A stretch of DNA of 64,000 bases from Aquarana catesbeiana (GCF_042186555.1 NC_133325.1:293328109-293392108), one strand, 5' to 3'. Positions 11,457 to 23,298 are shown, numbered from the stretch's first letter. A program made the numbers and translations. Notes: generated by a model not told the origin, from the letters alone.

Positions 11457-12137
11457 TGTCAGGAAAGGCTTTCCAGCAACCAGAGCGACAGAAGAATACC
11501 TGTGCGCAGGTTCCCTATTAGAAGAGCCGTTCGGTGGAGGACGCACACAGGGACAGCTCTTGTCGCCAAGATGCGCAATTTAAAGGACACTGACCCCTTG
11601 CTGCCTTGCTGTCCAGTCTACAGCGTTTCCTGAGACCCTTGCTACTTGTTACTCTGCACATCTGTCCTGACTACTCTTCTGCTGCTCCTTTGGCCTGTTT
11701 GCTGCTGGCCTGCTACCGACCCGGCTAGTACCTTGACTCCTCTTTGGCATCTGTTCCTGTACCTGATCTGGTACAGTGTTTGACCCGGCCTGCCTGCACC
11801 TGCTTGTAATTTGAACTACAGAACACCTCACTACCGTCTGCCGTGTCCTGCTTCCTGCCTGACTACTGCTCCAGCCTGCCACCAGCTGCCAGTCTCTTCT
11901 GCCTGACTACTGCTCCAGCCTGCCACCAGCTTCCAGTCTCTTCTGCCTGCCACCTGCTGCCAGTCTCCTCACATTTGCATTGGAGGTCCGGACCAGCCCC
12001 CTGCATCAGCTAACCTGTCAGGCACTAGTGCCCCTTTGCACTCCTGAGCCCCTGTCTGCTCTATCAGGGGTTCTCGAGTCAGAGGTATATGAGAGGCCGC
12101 TCCCTGCATACTGGGCTCAACCACCAAGTACATGACA
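11457..12137 (+). repeat. 3' LTR of chromovirus 1
   Basis: Starts TGTCAGGAAAGG, ends ACATGACA, followed by the target duplication ACACC (12138-12142). Compared with the 5' LTR it lacks about 66 bp after GCACATCTG and the CpG-rich segment, and carries an internal duplication of about 44 bp (GACTACTGCTCCAGCC occurs twice, near 11860 and 11905). Confidence 0.9.
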
Positions 12138-12142
12138 ACACC

Positions 12143-12765
12143 AGACTTATAAAACATAGATTAGTGGGCGATATGTCAATATTCAAGATTATTACTATGC
12201 CACACCTTTAATGCAACTGAAAGATTGGCTTCTCCCTTCACCTATAACTTTATGGGGAACCATTGAATCCACACTTAATCTGGGCTCATATTTATATATT
12301 TGGCTGTTTAGTGTATCACTAGGCAAACCTACTGTATATCTTCGCTCCTCTCTCCTCGTATGATTGTCTCAGTGCATGCTTGGAGGAAACCTTCTGCTAT
12401 AGCTTTTATTCAACTGCATAACATCTCACTCAGTAAACCTATCCCAGTACTGAAACATCTAACCCCAGACTTTTCTATTATCCAGTAGTCAGCTAGCAGA
12501 ATATAAAATATTGAGGATCTAAATAAAAAGGATGCTATTAAATCTTTTTAACACCTCCAAACTGAATTTTACCTGCCCCCTTCAGAATGATATAGCTACC
12601 TCAGAATAGTACATTGTCTTATGCATAATCCTAACATACCATGCACTCTGCCTCAATCTGAATGGTTTTACTGTTATGCCAACCTTTTTAACCAGAGGGG
12701 CTACTCTTCTACACTCTATTTCAACAAAAGCAGGTCTTTTTCTAAAATGAGACCTCTGGTTTAAT
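12143..12765 (+). pseudogene. LINE (L1/Tx1-like) ORF2 fragment B
   Basis: Continues the LINE interrupted at 6432: a reading such as DYYYATPLMQLKDWLLPSP and LWGTIES (about 12190-12260) matches the region downstream of the reverse transcriptase in L1-type ORF2. Stops and frameshifts follow. Similarity fades near 12765. Confidence 0.6.
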
Positions 12766-15169
12766 AAAACGTAATAAAGACTCCACGCTTTGGGTGAAAT
12801 AATACAAAAATAGCAGCTGAAACACTATACCCTGATACCAGGCATTCAACCTAAAATAGATCAAAACAGTGCAAACACTTTTATAAACAAGAATATTCTC
12901 TAAAGGTGAGATATCAGCTATCACTGATATCAGTAAATGTGTGATAACTACCATAGTGGTAATGTTACAATATAATAAGTGTCAAATATAAAAGAAAAAG
13001 TGAATAAAATGTCCCAAAGGAAAAAAACTATGTGATCAGTTGAGTTTTAAGTCCCACATGCTGTGACAAGAACTGAATCTTCTTAAGATAGCCAAGGTGA
13101 CATCATCCACTCTCATTCATGGCTTGCCAGAATGCTTGTGATCCCCTGATAAGCGAGGTCAATAAGTACTTATTTACAATAGCAAAACTCGCATCATGGA
13201 AAGCATAATCTTCACAGAAAAGCTCAAAGAGTACATGGGGTACAGGGACAGAACACAGCCTCCTCTTTAATTTGCAATAGCTCAGTTAAAATCCAGCTCA
13301 ACCAGATAGGATCAAGGCGTATAGTCTGAACCATGTAATAAAGAAATTGCTCCACATAGTGTAAAACCGCAAAACTGCACAGTTTAATCATGCAGATTCT
13401 GGTCCACATCCAGTTCTGGTCCAATAGTACACCTTTCCACAATGTAAACCACCACCAACACACTGCATGTAACTATAGGCAAAACTTTTTTTTTTCATTT
13501 TGGATAGAGCAAAGTAAGAATATAACCCCTGTCAGATTTTTTTTTTTTTTTTACCATCTGTGTCCCATTGCAGGGACTTCCCTTCACTTCCTGTCCCATA
13601 ACCAAAAAAGGAAGTGAGCTGAAATTCCTGCAAATTAAGGGAATTTCTTGGGGACTCCCAGGTCATCAGAACTAGTGTCCCCATTGGAAGATTTCCCTCT
13701 ATTACTTTTCTGAGGACAACCCAAAATTTAGGATTTTCATTACTTTCACTTTCAATGATAATGGTAAACAGGACAAACAGAGAGGGTGAATATCCCTGAC
13801 GGGGGCACAGACAGCAATAAAAACTGACAGGTGTCAGTCCATCTCCCCTCTATTCAAAGCTTAAGAAAAAGTTTTGCCTTTAGTTATACTTTAAATTATA
13901 GGTAGCACATAGGCACTATGATATTTCCCCAAGGAACAGGTCACAACCCCTTTCATTTAAATTGTAGTTAACCAGTTCTAGGGACAGCCATCATGTCCAC
14001 ATCCTGGTAATGACGAGAACACATCCCTCCCACAAAAAATAGGACTTTCAAGGATATGAGGTTGTCACTGAGGTGAGCACACAATCAATGTGGTTAAAAA
14101 CTTTTATGTATTATAAACACAGGGTTAAAATGACATATAGAAAAATAAAAACGTATCACAATGTGTAAACAATAGCACGCTAGAGTTTATAATAATACTT
14201 GTTTCCAGCAAGAGTATAAATTAGGTTAATTGATACAGAGTATCTAATGCGTTTCACAGAGTGGTACCTCCACTTCTTCAGGGAAACTAAGTATAAATCT
14301 AGTCATTGTTAGATTGAAAGAAAAGCATAATTACAATCACAGCTATCTATATATGTATTCATCTTAATCAAAAAGATCAATGGTACACACAAAAAACAAA
14401 CCATTGGAAAGTGCTCACCAGCTTCATCAAACTATAACTGTGTGAATTTTTCTATGGATGCAAGGGACCAAGACTGCAAGTTGACCAAGTAGTTCATGGT
14501 GTCAGTACCCAGGACCAGGTCTGGCAGACACTGGATCGCAATCAGGTGGATTCAGGCGGAAGCAGTTTATATGCCCAGAATACTATGGTATAAACACAAA
14601 ATATCATATAGCCAAACCAGCAGAAGATAATCATGTGCTACATGAATATGCCCAATCAACAAAGCAACATCCATATCCAATCATATCATCAAGAGAACAA
14701 AATCACACAAACCCATCCACACATACCACCCCATATTCACATACAGAGCCAGCTCCAACCATCATCCATCCTCCACCCCACACAAAACAATCATCCACTG
14801 CAAAACACCTGCTTCCTCACTGGATTAGGGGAGGAGTCCTAGCACAGGCAGCACACCAACAATCAAGCAGTCCCCTAGTTGCAAAATACTACCTATTCCA
14901 AACCATCCCACCCTCCCAATCCCATGGGGACAGGGCAAGTATACCCACTGACACCCTCTGTACCACCTCTGCATATATCCTATTAATGCTAAATCGATCC
15001 ATGAGTGACTCACGTCCCCACACATCAAATATTCATTGACAATAAAGCCTCCCGTGTAATAAATCATAGGGCATACCACCATCCATAAAAATTTACCTTC
15101 CAAAACAGCTCACTGAGGCACCACACACAGCCTCATGGGTGATGTCCACTGCCGGATATTAGCCCGGCT
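12766..15169. other. Unclassified AT-rich non-coding DNA
   Basis: No coding family recognised. Short open frames here are unremarkable. It contains poly-T runs (13487-13550), a hammerhead-like relic on the minus strand (14230-14300) and a CA-rich stretch near 14640-14800. Probably old repeats I cannot name. Confidence 0.4.
14230..14300 (-). ncRNA. Decayed hammerhead-ribozyme-like motif
   Basis: On the minus strand CTGAAGA (14281-14275) is followed by a stem AGTGG/CCACT with a short loop, then GAAACGCATT (GAAA at 14255-14252). The order CUGANGA, stem II, GAAA matches a hammerhead core and the candidate at 47488-47561. Four extra bases sit between stem II and GAAA, and stem I is weak, so it is likely inactive. 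Confidence 0.35.
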
Positions 15170-15456
15170 AGTAACACCGCCCTGGGGGACATGTTTCGAT
15201 GAAAAAAAAGTTTGTAAAAAACATAATTTTTAAATGAGCAGTGATTTACTTATGCTTAAAGTGAAGCCATCAAAATGAGAACTGACAATAAAAACGAAAA
15301 ATGTCTTTCAATATAGTGCCTGGGGAGGTCCCCTGAGTCTGCCTGTAATGTGGTACATCTGTACCGTGTATAGAGTCTGCTGCAGCAATAATGACATTTA
15401 TAAAGCCAAAAAAAATTATATTTTCCATTCAAGCTCTCTTTATTGTATAAACAATG

Positions 15457-16048
15457 TGTCAGGGTGATAACCGTAGGACGGGTAATTCTGCCAGTATTCC
15501 TCATGGTGGCGCCCTTCTGCCTATTTAAGCCTGCTGCTGGTGCATACTGGTTGCTGGATTATCATCAGCTTCCTGTGTTCCTTGTGCCTGTTGTGATACC
15601 TGCTTCCTGTTACTACTCTGCTTGCCTGACTGCTCCAGTGTTCCGCCTGCATTGACCCCGGCTTGGACCTGACTATTCTTTGGCTCCGCATCTGTACCTT
15701 GATCGTCCTCCTGTGTTTGACTCCTGGCTTGGCTGCCTTCTCTGTTCCTGATTATCCTGCTGTACCTCACCTTGGACTGATTCCTGTGCTGAATGACCAT
15801 TGGCCTGGCTCTGACTCCACTCCTGGTTGCTCCACGGCTCCATACCTGGAATCCCTCCTTGCACGGTTGCCCTTCAACCGTACCAGCGCACCCCAGCAGC
15901 TCCCTGCTATCTGCTACTCAGCAACAGCGCTCTGGCAACCTGTGCACCTTTGGGCACCGTACTCCCTGTCTCACTCCCAGGGTTACGCTGCACTTAGCCG
16001 CAAGGGGTGCCCCCTCTGCAATCCGGCCTCACATCCAGGACTCTGACA
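15457..16048 (+). repeat. Solo LTR of a gypsy-type retrotransposon
   Basis: 592 bp beginning TGTCAGGGTGATAACC and ending GACTCTGACA, flanked by the perfect 5-bp duplication CAATG (15452-15456 and 16049-16053). The terminal TGTCAGG...TGACA and the CCTGACTATTC-type interior resemble the LTRs of the two chromoviruses here. No internal region is present, as expected after recombination between LTRs. TATTTAAG near 15522 is a TATA-like box. Confidence 0.88.
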
Positions 16049-16129
16049 CAATGGCTTGGGGAGCCAGTCTGTATGATGAGATCATAATTTAGTGCACTCG
16101 GAACAAAATTAGAGATTTTTTGGATAAAT

Positions 16130-16800
16130 TCTGGTGTCTCATTCCCAGACTTTGGATAGAAGTAACAGTTGCAGAAAAAAATGGGCTTTGGGTGTTGGTG
16201 GTGCCTTTTACACCGTAACACTATAGAGGTACTCTTGATGAAAGCAAGAATTGGCCTTGCTATCAAAAGTTCAAATGATATGCACTTGTAAACAGTTGTG
16301 GATAAGTTGGTCTTTGGGTGTCAGTGGTTCCTTCACACCATAACCCTATCAAGGTAATCTTGATGAAAGCAAGAATTGGCCATGCTGTCCAAAAATAAAA
16401 TGATATGCACCTGTCAAACAGGTGTAGAAAAATGTATCCTTGGATGTCGGTGGTGTCTTTACACCATAACCCTATAGAAGTACTCTTGATGAAAGCAAGA
16501 ATTAGCCTTGCTGTCAAAAATTGAAATTTGATGCCCCACTCAAATAGTTGTGGAAAAATTGGTCTTTGGGTGTTGGTGGTACCTTCACACCATAACCCTA
16601 TCGAGGTACTCTTGATGAAAGCAAGAATTATCCTTGCTGTCAAAAATTGCAACGATCTGCACTTGTCAAACAGGTGCGGAAAAATTGGTCTTTGGGTGTC
16701 AGTGTTGCCTTCACACCATAACCCTATAGAGGTACTCTTGATGAAAGCAAGAATTGACCTTGCTGTCAAAAATTACGTGCGTAAAAATTGGTGCATAAAA
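16130..16800. repeat. Tandem array, about 126-bp unit, five copies (hAT element 2)
   Basis: Units carry TTGGTCTTTGGGTGT, ACACCATAACCCTAT and GATGAAAGCAAGAATT at about 126-bp spacing. 126 is a multiple of three, so one frame stays open on the minus strand for four units; I read that as a by-product. Position and motifs correspond to the 140-150-bp array at 54065-54690 in hAT element 1. Confidence 0.8.
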
Positions 16801-17019
16801 ATTGGTCCTTGGGAGTTAATTGTGCCCATGAAAACTACCCCAAAAAATTTCTTTCAGATGAAACCAACACCCAAAAAGCTAGGCAGACAGTCTTTCAGAG
16901 ATTCGGGATCCAGAAAGCGCTTAATCAGCATCATTGGCATCATGGGCTTAATAGCTGCTGCTAATCCAGGACTGATTCATTCTCTTATCTGTCACAAAAC
17001 CTCTGGCAGCACTGAATCC

Positions 17020-17838
17020 CCATTCAGGAAAAGATATGTTGGATGCAGGACAGCTCTATTGCATACTGAATAAGTTCTTGCCAGTAACCCATTGGATCGT
17101 CAACTGGAAAGCTCTCAATATTTGTTTTAACCCTTAGATACTCTCCCACGTGCAGGTAGAGAGATGGAATAGCCTTACATAAAATAGAAATAGGGACTGG
17201 TAACCTGCAATTGTGGTACAGCACATTCTGCAAATTCACGGAAGAAGGCCTGCTGTAGACTACAGTTGGTGGTGTGCTACTGGCAGACATGCTGCAAGGA
17301 CCTGGGACACCCTGCACTATACCATCATCCCTGTCAGTAGAGACTGCTAAAAAGTCATGAGGTATAGTGGGGGTAGACCAGAAAGGTGAGGAGGAGCACA
17401 ATTGCATCCCTTTTGTGTGGCTTTCAGGCACTCTTGCCAACGGGCTAAGAGGTGGAAGGTTAAATGCCTTGTCAAGCATGTGGTATCCAAATGGCTGGTG
17501 TTTTTACCACGCTTGATGTGCTTGAGGCGAAGTTTGCAAATTACAACAATGCGATCAGCTGCACATGGGATAAAAAAGGCCCAAACAGCTGAGTTGTGGG
17601 AAGTGGGCCGGGAGATAACAGCTCCACAATCTGGAGGAATAGGCTGGCTGATCTTTACTCTTCCATGATGGCTGCTTTTTTAGGGTTGTGCCTCACTCTT
17701 ACTTTCCTCCTTTGCTCTATCTGGCACCCAACTCGCGTCAGTGACCTCATCATCATCATCTTCTCCATCCTCATTATCACTGGAGACAAATTGGCAATAC
17801 TCTGCAGCTGGTGGACATGACTGCCAATTTGTTGTTTA
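17020..17838 (-). pseudogene. hAT transposase remnant: BED zinc finger fused to the C-terminal dimerisation region
   Basis: Near 17480-17620 (minus strand) a BED-finger stretch reads WAFFIPCAADRIVVICKLRL and continues through TCLTRH. The second cysteine of the first pair is replaced by Arg (CKLR instead of CNIC in element 1). After a gap the hAT C-terminal region follows (DPMGYWQELIQYAIEL near 17060-17120, then FVTD further on). The catalytic middle, about 2.5 kb in element 1, is missing, so this copy was non-autonomous before the chromovirus landed. Confidence 0.65.
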
Positions 17839-18324
17839 TGTCAGGGCTGGTTCAGCCCTTCCTTCTCTGAGCTGGCCGCTCAGCTGTTGGCTAATTGCCA
17901 GCTCTCATCTCTTGCCACAGTTAAACAGCTGTTATGGATCTGCTCGTCAGTTCCCCTACTTAAAGATCTCCAGCTCACTTAATTCCTGCCTTCGCCTTGG
18001 TCACATCACAAGAAACCATCTCCTGCCTTCCTGTTTAAAGACTGGCTTTGCTGACATCCCTTCTGGCTTCTTATCCTGCTTGCAGTTTCTCTACTTCGAT
18101 CCCTGACTTCTGGCCTGGCTGATTACCCAATCTGGTTACTGAACTCTGGCTTGGCTGATTACCCGATCTGGTTACTGAACTCTGACTTGGCTGACTTCCC
18201 GATCCGGTTACTGGACTCTGGCTATGCTTTGACTACGCTTACTTTATTTACCTTTTTATTTTTATTAATAAACAAGTGTGATTTTACCGTACTTCTGTCT
18301 CGGTCTGGTTCATGGTTTCTGACA
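17839..18324 (+). repeat. 5' LTR of chromovirus 2
   Basis: 486 bp, starting TGTCAGGGCTGG and ending GGTTTCTGACA. It includes AATAAACAAGTG near 18268 (poly(A) signal-like). The five bases before it are GTTTA. The matching 3' LTR and target duplication are absent, because the element ends abruptly near 22480. Confidence 0.8.
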
Positions 18325-18748
18325 GTAGGTGAAGGCCTACTCAGAAGATACAGTCAATCCACCTGTTGGTAATATTTTTTCCAGATTGGATGAGCAAGAT
18401 CACCACATGGATCAGTTTGCCATGGCGTTACAAATGCTCCTGAGTTACACAGCTCACCTGGAATCCCCCACTGTGGCTGCTCTGGTACAACCTGAGTTGT
18501 AGGCCATCCCTGCTGCTGCGCCAGTCTCTGTGCAGGTACCCGCCTTGAGTATAAGAGATATGTCTGGTTCCGCCCCGCTTCCCCAGCGATTTGGGGTTGA
18601 TCCAGTTCAATGCAGATGGTTTCCCAAGCAAGCTGAGATATAATTTGAGATGCTGCCCCTGGCATTTCCCAAGGACAGAAGCAAAGTAGGGTTCCTGATA
18701 TCTTTGCTTTCTGAGAGAGCCTTGGCCTGGGCTAACCCTCTATGAGAG

Positions 18749-21700
18749 ATGCAAAAACCTGTTGTCCTGAGTTACCCTGAGTTTGTGGCCTCCTTTAAAA
18801 GGGTATTTGACCTTCCTGCACACTCCGCTTCTGCTGCCAAGTGCCTCATGTGCATCAAACAGAGTACGAGAACTGTTGCCAACTACGCTATTGAGTTCCG
18901 TACTCTGGCAGCAGAGGTTGCTTGGAACAATGAGGCCCTCGTGGCTGATTTTTCTCATGGTCTCTCAGATTCCATTAAGGATGAGATAGCAGCCCGAGAT
19001 ATACCCACTGAGCTGGAGAGCTTGATCTCGTTTGCCATCCTCATTGTCTCCAGACTCAGAGAAAGACTTTCTTTTAAGGATTGCTTGCAGAAGTCTCCTG
19101 TACGTTTGCCTCCGAGCTTTGCAGTCCCACCCATGCCTCCCTCACCTCCCATGCCTCCTAGTACCGAGTCGATCAGTGAAGATGAACCCATGCACTTGGG
19201 CTTCACGTGTTTCTCTGTGGATGAGAGAGCCTTTAGGAGGAGGGAGAGATTGTGCCTTTATTGTGGCCAGGCAGGTCCCTTTTTGAAGTCTTGTCCTACC
19301 CATCCTGGGAACACCCGAACCTTGAAATTTTTCATGGACAGACCTTAGGTGGTGTTGTGTCATCCCCAGTTATCCAGAAGTATAAGCCCCTGGTTTCGGT
19401 CACCCTTTCTTGGGCTAAGTCATCTATCGAGACACAGGCTCTAATCAACTCTGGGGCTGCAGGCCTGTTCATTGATGCTGCCTTTGTATCAAAGCACTCA
19501 ATTCCACTGCAGCTGCATTGCACTCCACTTGCCATTGAGGCTCTTGACGGGAGACCTCTACAGCCTGCCCGTGTGACTCATGAGACGGTTCCATTGTCCA
19601 TAGCTGTAGGGGCTCTTCACCATGAGATAATCCAATTCCAAGTGATTTCCTCTCCTAAGTTTCCGCTGGTTATTGGTTATCCTTGGTTACAGAGGCACAA
19701 CCCCTCTTTTGATTGCCTGTGTGCTGAGGTTCTCTCCTGGTCACCACAATGCAGTGAAACATGCTTCAGGAAGGTAGCCAAGGTCCTGTGTATCTCTTCA
19801 CTCTCCTCCCTGCCAGAGGAGTACCGTGATTTTAGCGATGTCTTTGACAAAGGTCAAGCAGATAATTTGACTCCACACCGGCCATATGATTGTGCAATTG
19901 ACCTTCAACCTGGTGCCACTCCCCCTCATGGCCGGGTTTACCCCTTGTCGCTGGTTTCTTCTTTGTGAAGAAGAGGAGCGGTGAACTGAGACCTTGTATT
20001 GATTATAGGGGACTCATTTCACGATTAAGAATGCCTACTTGATCCCGTTTATTACAGAGTTATTTGACCGCCTCAAGGAAGCAATGGTTTTCACTAAGCT
20101 TGATCTGAGAGGGGCTTACAATCTCGTGAGGAATAAGGAGGGCGATGAGTGGAAAACTGCGTTTAATACCAGAACAGGCCATTATGAGTATCTTTTAATG
20201 CCTTGTGGCCTTTGTAACGCCCCGGCAGTTTTCCAGGAATTTATTAACAATGTCCTCCGAGATTTGCTGCAGTTATGTGTGGTGGTTTATCTCGATGATT
20301 TCCTCATATTTTCCAAGCCCCACGAGAGCCACCACACAGATGTCTGTTGTGTGCTTCAGAAATTAAGAGAGAACAATCTCTATTGTAAACTGGAGAAGTG
20401 TGAGTTCCATCGGGAACAGGTTAAATTCCTGAGCTATGTCATTTCCACTGCTGGTTTTTCGATGGACCCAGAGAACTTTCGGCAGTCTTACAGTGGCTCC
20501 GACCCATGAGGTTATGTCCTCTGCAGCGTTTCCTGGATTTTGCCAACTATTATTTGAAGTTTATTAGTAACTTCTCATCTCTGGTCAAGCCCTCAGGCCC
20601 TGGTCTCCGGAGTCCATTAAGGCCTTTGAAAATCTCAAGGCTGCCTTTGTTTCTGCTCCTATGTTGGCACATCCTGATCCTACGTCACCTTTTATCCTTG
20701 AGGTTGATGCTTCTGAGACTGGTGTACCTCTGAGAGTGCCATGCGTCCTTGTGGCTACTTTTCAAAGAAATCGTCACCTGCCGAGTACAATTACGAAATT
20801 GGTGACAGAGAGCTGTTGGCAATCATTTTAGCCCTGAAAGAATGGAGACATCTCCTCGAAGGTACCACTGTGCCGGTTCTCATTCTTACTGACCATAAGA
20901 ATCTCACATTCTTGTCTGAGGCTAAACGCCTCGCTCCCAGAAGGGCGTGATGGGTTCTTTTCTTGTCAAGTTTCAATTACATTGTCTCATTCTTACCCGG
21001 TAGTAAGAATGTAAGGGCTGACACCTTGTCACGACAATTTTCCTCCACTTCCAAGTTGTAGTCGGTTCCGGTTCCCATGATTCCTCCTGATCGTATTCTG
21101 GCTACAGTTCGCACCAGTCTTACTTCTCCTTTGGGTGATAAAAATTCTTGCTGCTTAGGTCGATGCTCCTCCTGAGAAACCTTGTGACTGCTGCTTTGTC
21201 CCAGAGTGTCTCCATACTGCCATGATCCAGACTTACCATTCTCCCAAGGCAGCTGGCCACCCTGGTAAGAATCAACTCGTTTGGGCCATTTCCCAACAAT
21301 TCTGGTGGCCTAGTCTACGGGCTGATGTAACTGCCTTCGTAGCTGCCTGTTCCATGTGTGCTCAGAGTAAGACTCCACGACACCTTCCAGTGGGCCTCCT
21401 ACAACCCATACCCAATGGAGAGAGGCCCTGGACCCACCTGTCTATGGATTTCATTGTGGAGTTGCCCAACTCCCAAGGCAACACAGTTATCCTTATGGTG
21501 GTTGACCGGTTCTCAAAGATGTGTCATTTTATTCCATTTAAGAAGTTGCCCACTTCTAAGGAACTGACTTCCATTTTTGCTTGCGAGATCTTTCGCTTAC
21601 ATGGGCTACCCAATTGTCTCGGACAGGGGTAGTCAGTTTGTGTCCCAGTTCTGGCGAGCTTTTTGTGCACAGCTGGGAAATCAGCTTGCTTTCTCCTCTG

Positions 21701-22480
21701 CTTATCACCCGCAGTCTAATGGGGCCGCAGAACGAGCCAATCAGTCCTTGGAGAAATTCCTACGTTGCTATATTTTTGACCATCACAACAACTGGTCAAA
21801 CCTATTATCGTGGGCAGAGTTTGCCCACAATAGTGCCTTGAATTCTGCTTCCCAATTTTCTCCGTTTATGGCAAATTATGGTTTCCAACTTTCCATGTTG
21901 CCTGACTCGTTTGTTCCGGAGAGTATTCCTGCGCTAGAGGAGCATCTCCGTGGTCTTCATTCCACTTGGGCACAAGTCCAGGAGGCTTTGTGTCATGATA
22001 ATGATAGGTACAGACTCCATGCTGACCGCAGATGCCTTCCTGCGCCTTCCTACTAGGTTGGGGACAGGGTCTGACTGTCATCTCGCAACCTCCAACTTCG
22101 TGTTCCCTCACTGAAGTTCGCAACCTCGGTTTATTGGGCCTTTCCGTATCCTTCGCAGGATTAACCCAGTGGCTTACACGTTGGACCTTCCTCCTAGTAT
22201 GCACATCTCAAATGTGTTTAATGTTTCCTTATTGAAACCGTTGGTCTGCAACCACTTTACCACCTCGATGCCACGTCCTCACCCTATACAGGTTGAGAAC
22301 CGTGAGGAGTATGAGGTACAATCCATTGTTGACTCCCATAGGTTCTGTGGGCGCATACAGTACCTGGTGCACTGGAAGGGGTACAGTCCGGAGGAACGCT
22401 CCTGGGGCTCATCCTCGAACGTACATGCTCCTTCCCTTCTCCGTGATTTCCATAGACATTTTCCCCTAAAGCTTGGGTGA
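18749..22480 (+). pseudogene. gag-pol region of chromovirus 2, broken, with altered key residues
   Basis: Gag is open at 18749-19348 but its zinc knuckle reads CLYCGQAGPFLKSC, with Pro where the His ligand belongs. The protease motif (19441-19460) reads LINSGAAG, with Asn in place of the catalytic Asp. Reverse transcriptase follows from about 19860 with frameshifts. YLDD is present at 20288-20299, while MPFGL is altered to MPCGL. RNase H lies near 20741-20950. Integrase (21222-22056) has HHCC-type ligands (GHPGKNQ, CSMCAQ), MDFIVELP near 21444, SDRGSQF near 21615 and the Glu in NGAAERANQ. The chromodomain (YLVHWKGYSPEERSWG) lies at about 22300-22420. Several frames are needed, so it is inactive. 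Confidence 0.88.
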
Positions 22481-22720
22481 CGGGTGATGGAGGAGGAGGA
22501 GGAGGATGATGGTTTAGTAAGCCAATCCACCACCTCCTCTGCATGCTCAGCCTGGATGGCACAGGCAACATTACTAAACAGAGGAAATGATGCCCTGCCT
22601 GAGGACAGAGCATGTCCTCCTTTGCCTGTGGACACATACGCTGTGCCATGGCCCCCTCACAGTGTCATGGGAATGTCTGCCTCTCCTTGTTGGCCTCCCA
22701 GATATGATGAGGGGGGGGCC
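22481..22720 (-). pseudogene. hAT element 2 transposase, N-terminal remnant
   Basis: GCTTGGGTGAC followed by a GGAGGAGG-rich stretch corresponds to GCCTGGGTGAC and the GATGAGGAGAATGAGG region at 57721-57760 in element 1, and the match continues through about 22720. It is the part of the hAT gene on the far side of the chromovirus insertion. Confidence 0.6.
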
Positions 22721-22859
22721 CGCTTATTAACAACATGTAATAAAGATGTGGAATTGGATATGTGGATGCACTTTAATGAATGGAAAGTGGTGTTTAGTGC
22801 ACTTTAACTTGAGTACTCAATACACAGACACACGCCACTGACACATTATAATATACTGA

Positions 22860-23257
22860 ACTTCAGTAAAACTAGACTGACACACTGCAATATGCTGTGG
22901 TAAACGTGCACTAACGCATTAAAATATACTGCGTTAAATGTGCAGTAACGCATTCAAATATACAGCATTAAACATGCAATAACGCTCTGATATATACTGC
23001 GTTCAACATGCAGTAATGCACAGATATATACTGCGTTAAACGCGCAGTATCGCACTGATATATACTGTGTTAAGCATGTAGAAACTTACTAATTTTATTG
23101 CGTTAAATGTACAGTAACGTACTAATATATACTGCGTTAAACATACAGCAACACACTGATATATACTGCGTTAAGCGTGCAATAACTTACTGATATTTAT
23201 TGCGTTAAATGTACAGTGACGCACTGATACATACTGCATTAAACATTCAGTAACGCA

Positions 23258-23260
<3 letters not shown>
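22860..23260. repeat. Tandem array, about 38-40-bp unit (hAT element 2)
   Basis: About ten degenerate units built from ATACTGCGTTAAAC, CAGTAACGCA and CTGATATATA. It occupies the position of the 107-bp array (58040-59260) in element 1, between gene and promoter end, but the unit is different. Confidence 0.8.

Positions 23261-23297
<37 letters not shown>
23261..23297. repeat. (TA)n microsatellite
   Basis: Uninterrupted AT dinucleotides for about 37 bp, directly after the 40-bp array. Confidence 0.95.

Positions 23298-23298
<1 letters not shown>

Larger units (their letters stand above)
6433..12137 (+). mobile_element. Ty3/gypsy chromovirus 1, complete structure with both LTRs, coding region decayed
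   Basis: Order: 5' LTR 6433-7183, gag, protease, reverse transcriptase, RNase H, integrase, chromodomain, purine-rich tract (GGAGGGGGGCAA, 11445-11456), 3' LTR 11457-12137. ACACC flanks both sides exactly. It is inserted in the same strand orientation as the interrupted LINE. I do not see a clear tRNA primer binding site after the 5' LTR. Total 5.7 kb. Confidence 0.92.
17839..22480 (+). mobile_element. Ty3/gypsy chromovirus 2, 3' LTR deleted
   Basis: 5' LTR followed by gag, protease, reverse transcriptase, RNase H, integrase and chromodomain in the usual order. The coding region runs to about 22480, then the sequence returns directly to hAT transposase N-terminal DNA (matching from about 57721 in element 1). 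The left junction matches about 57495, so about 220 bp of hAT DNA went missing together with the 3' LTR. Confidence 0.85.

Noticed and set aside
16263..16769. 168-residue open frame with repeated LAFIKSTSIGLWCEG units, as a gene
   Set aside because: It is a translation of the 126-bp tandem array; the frame stays open because the unit is a multiple of three. No domain or start context.
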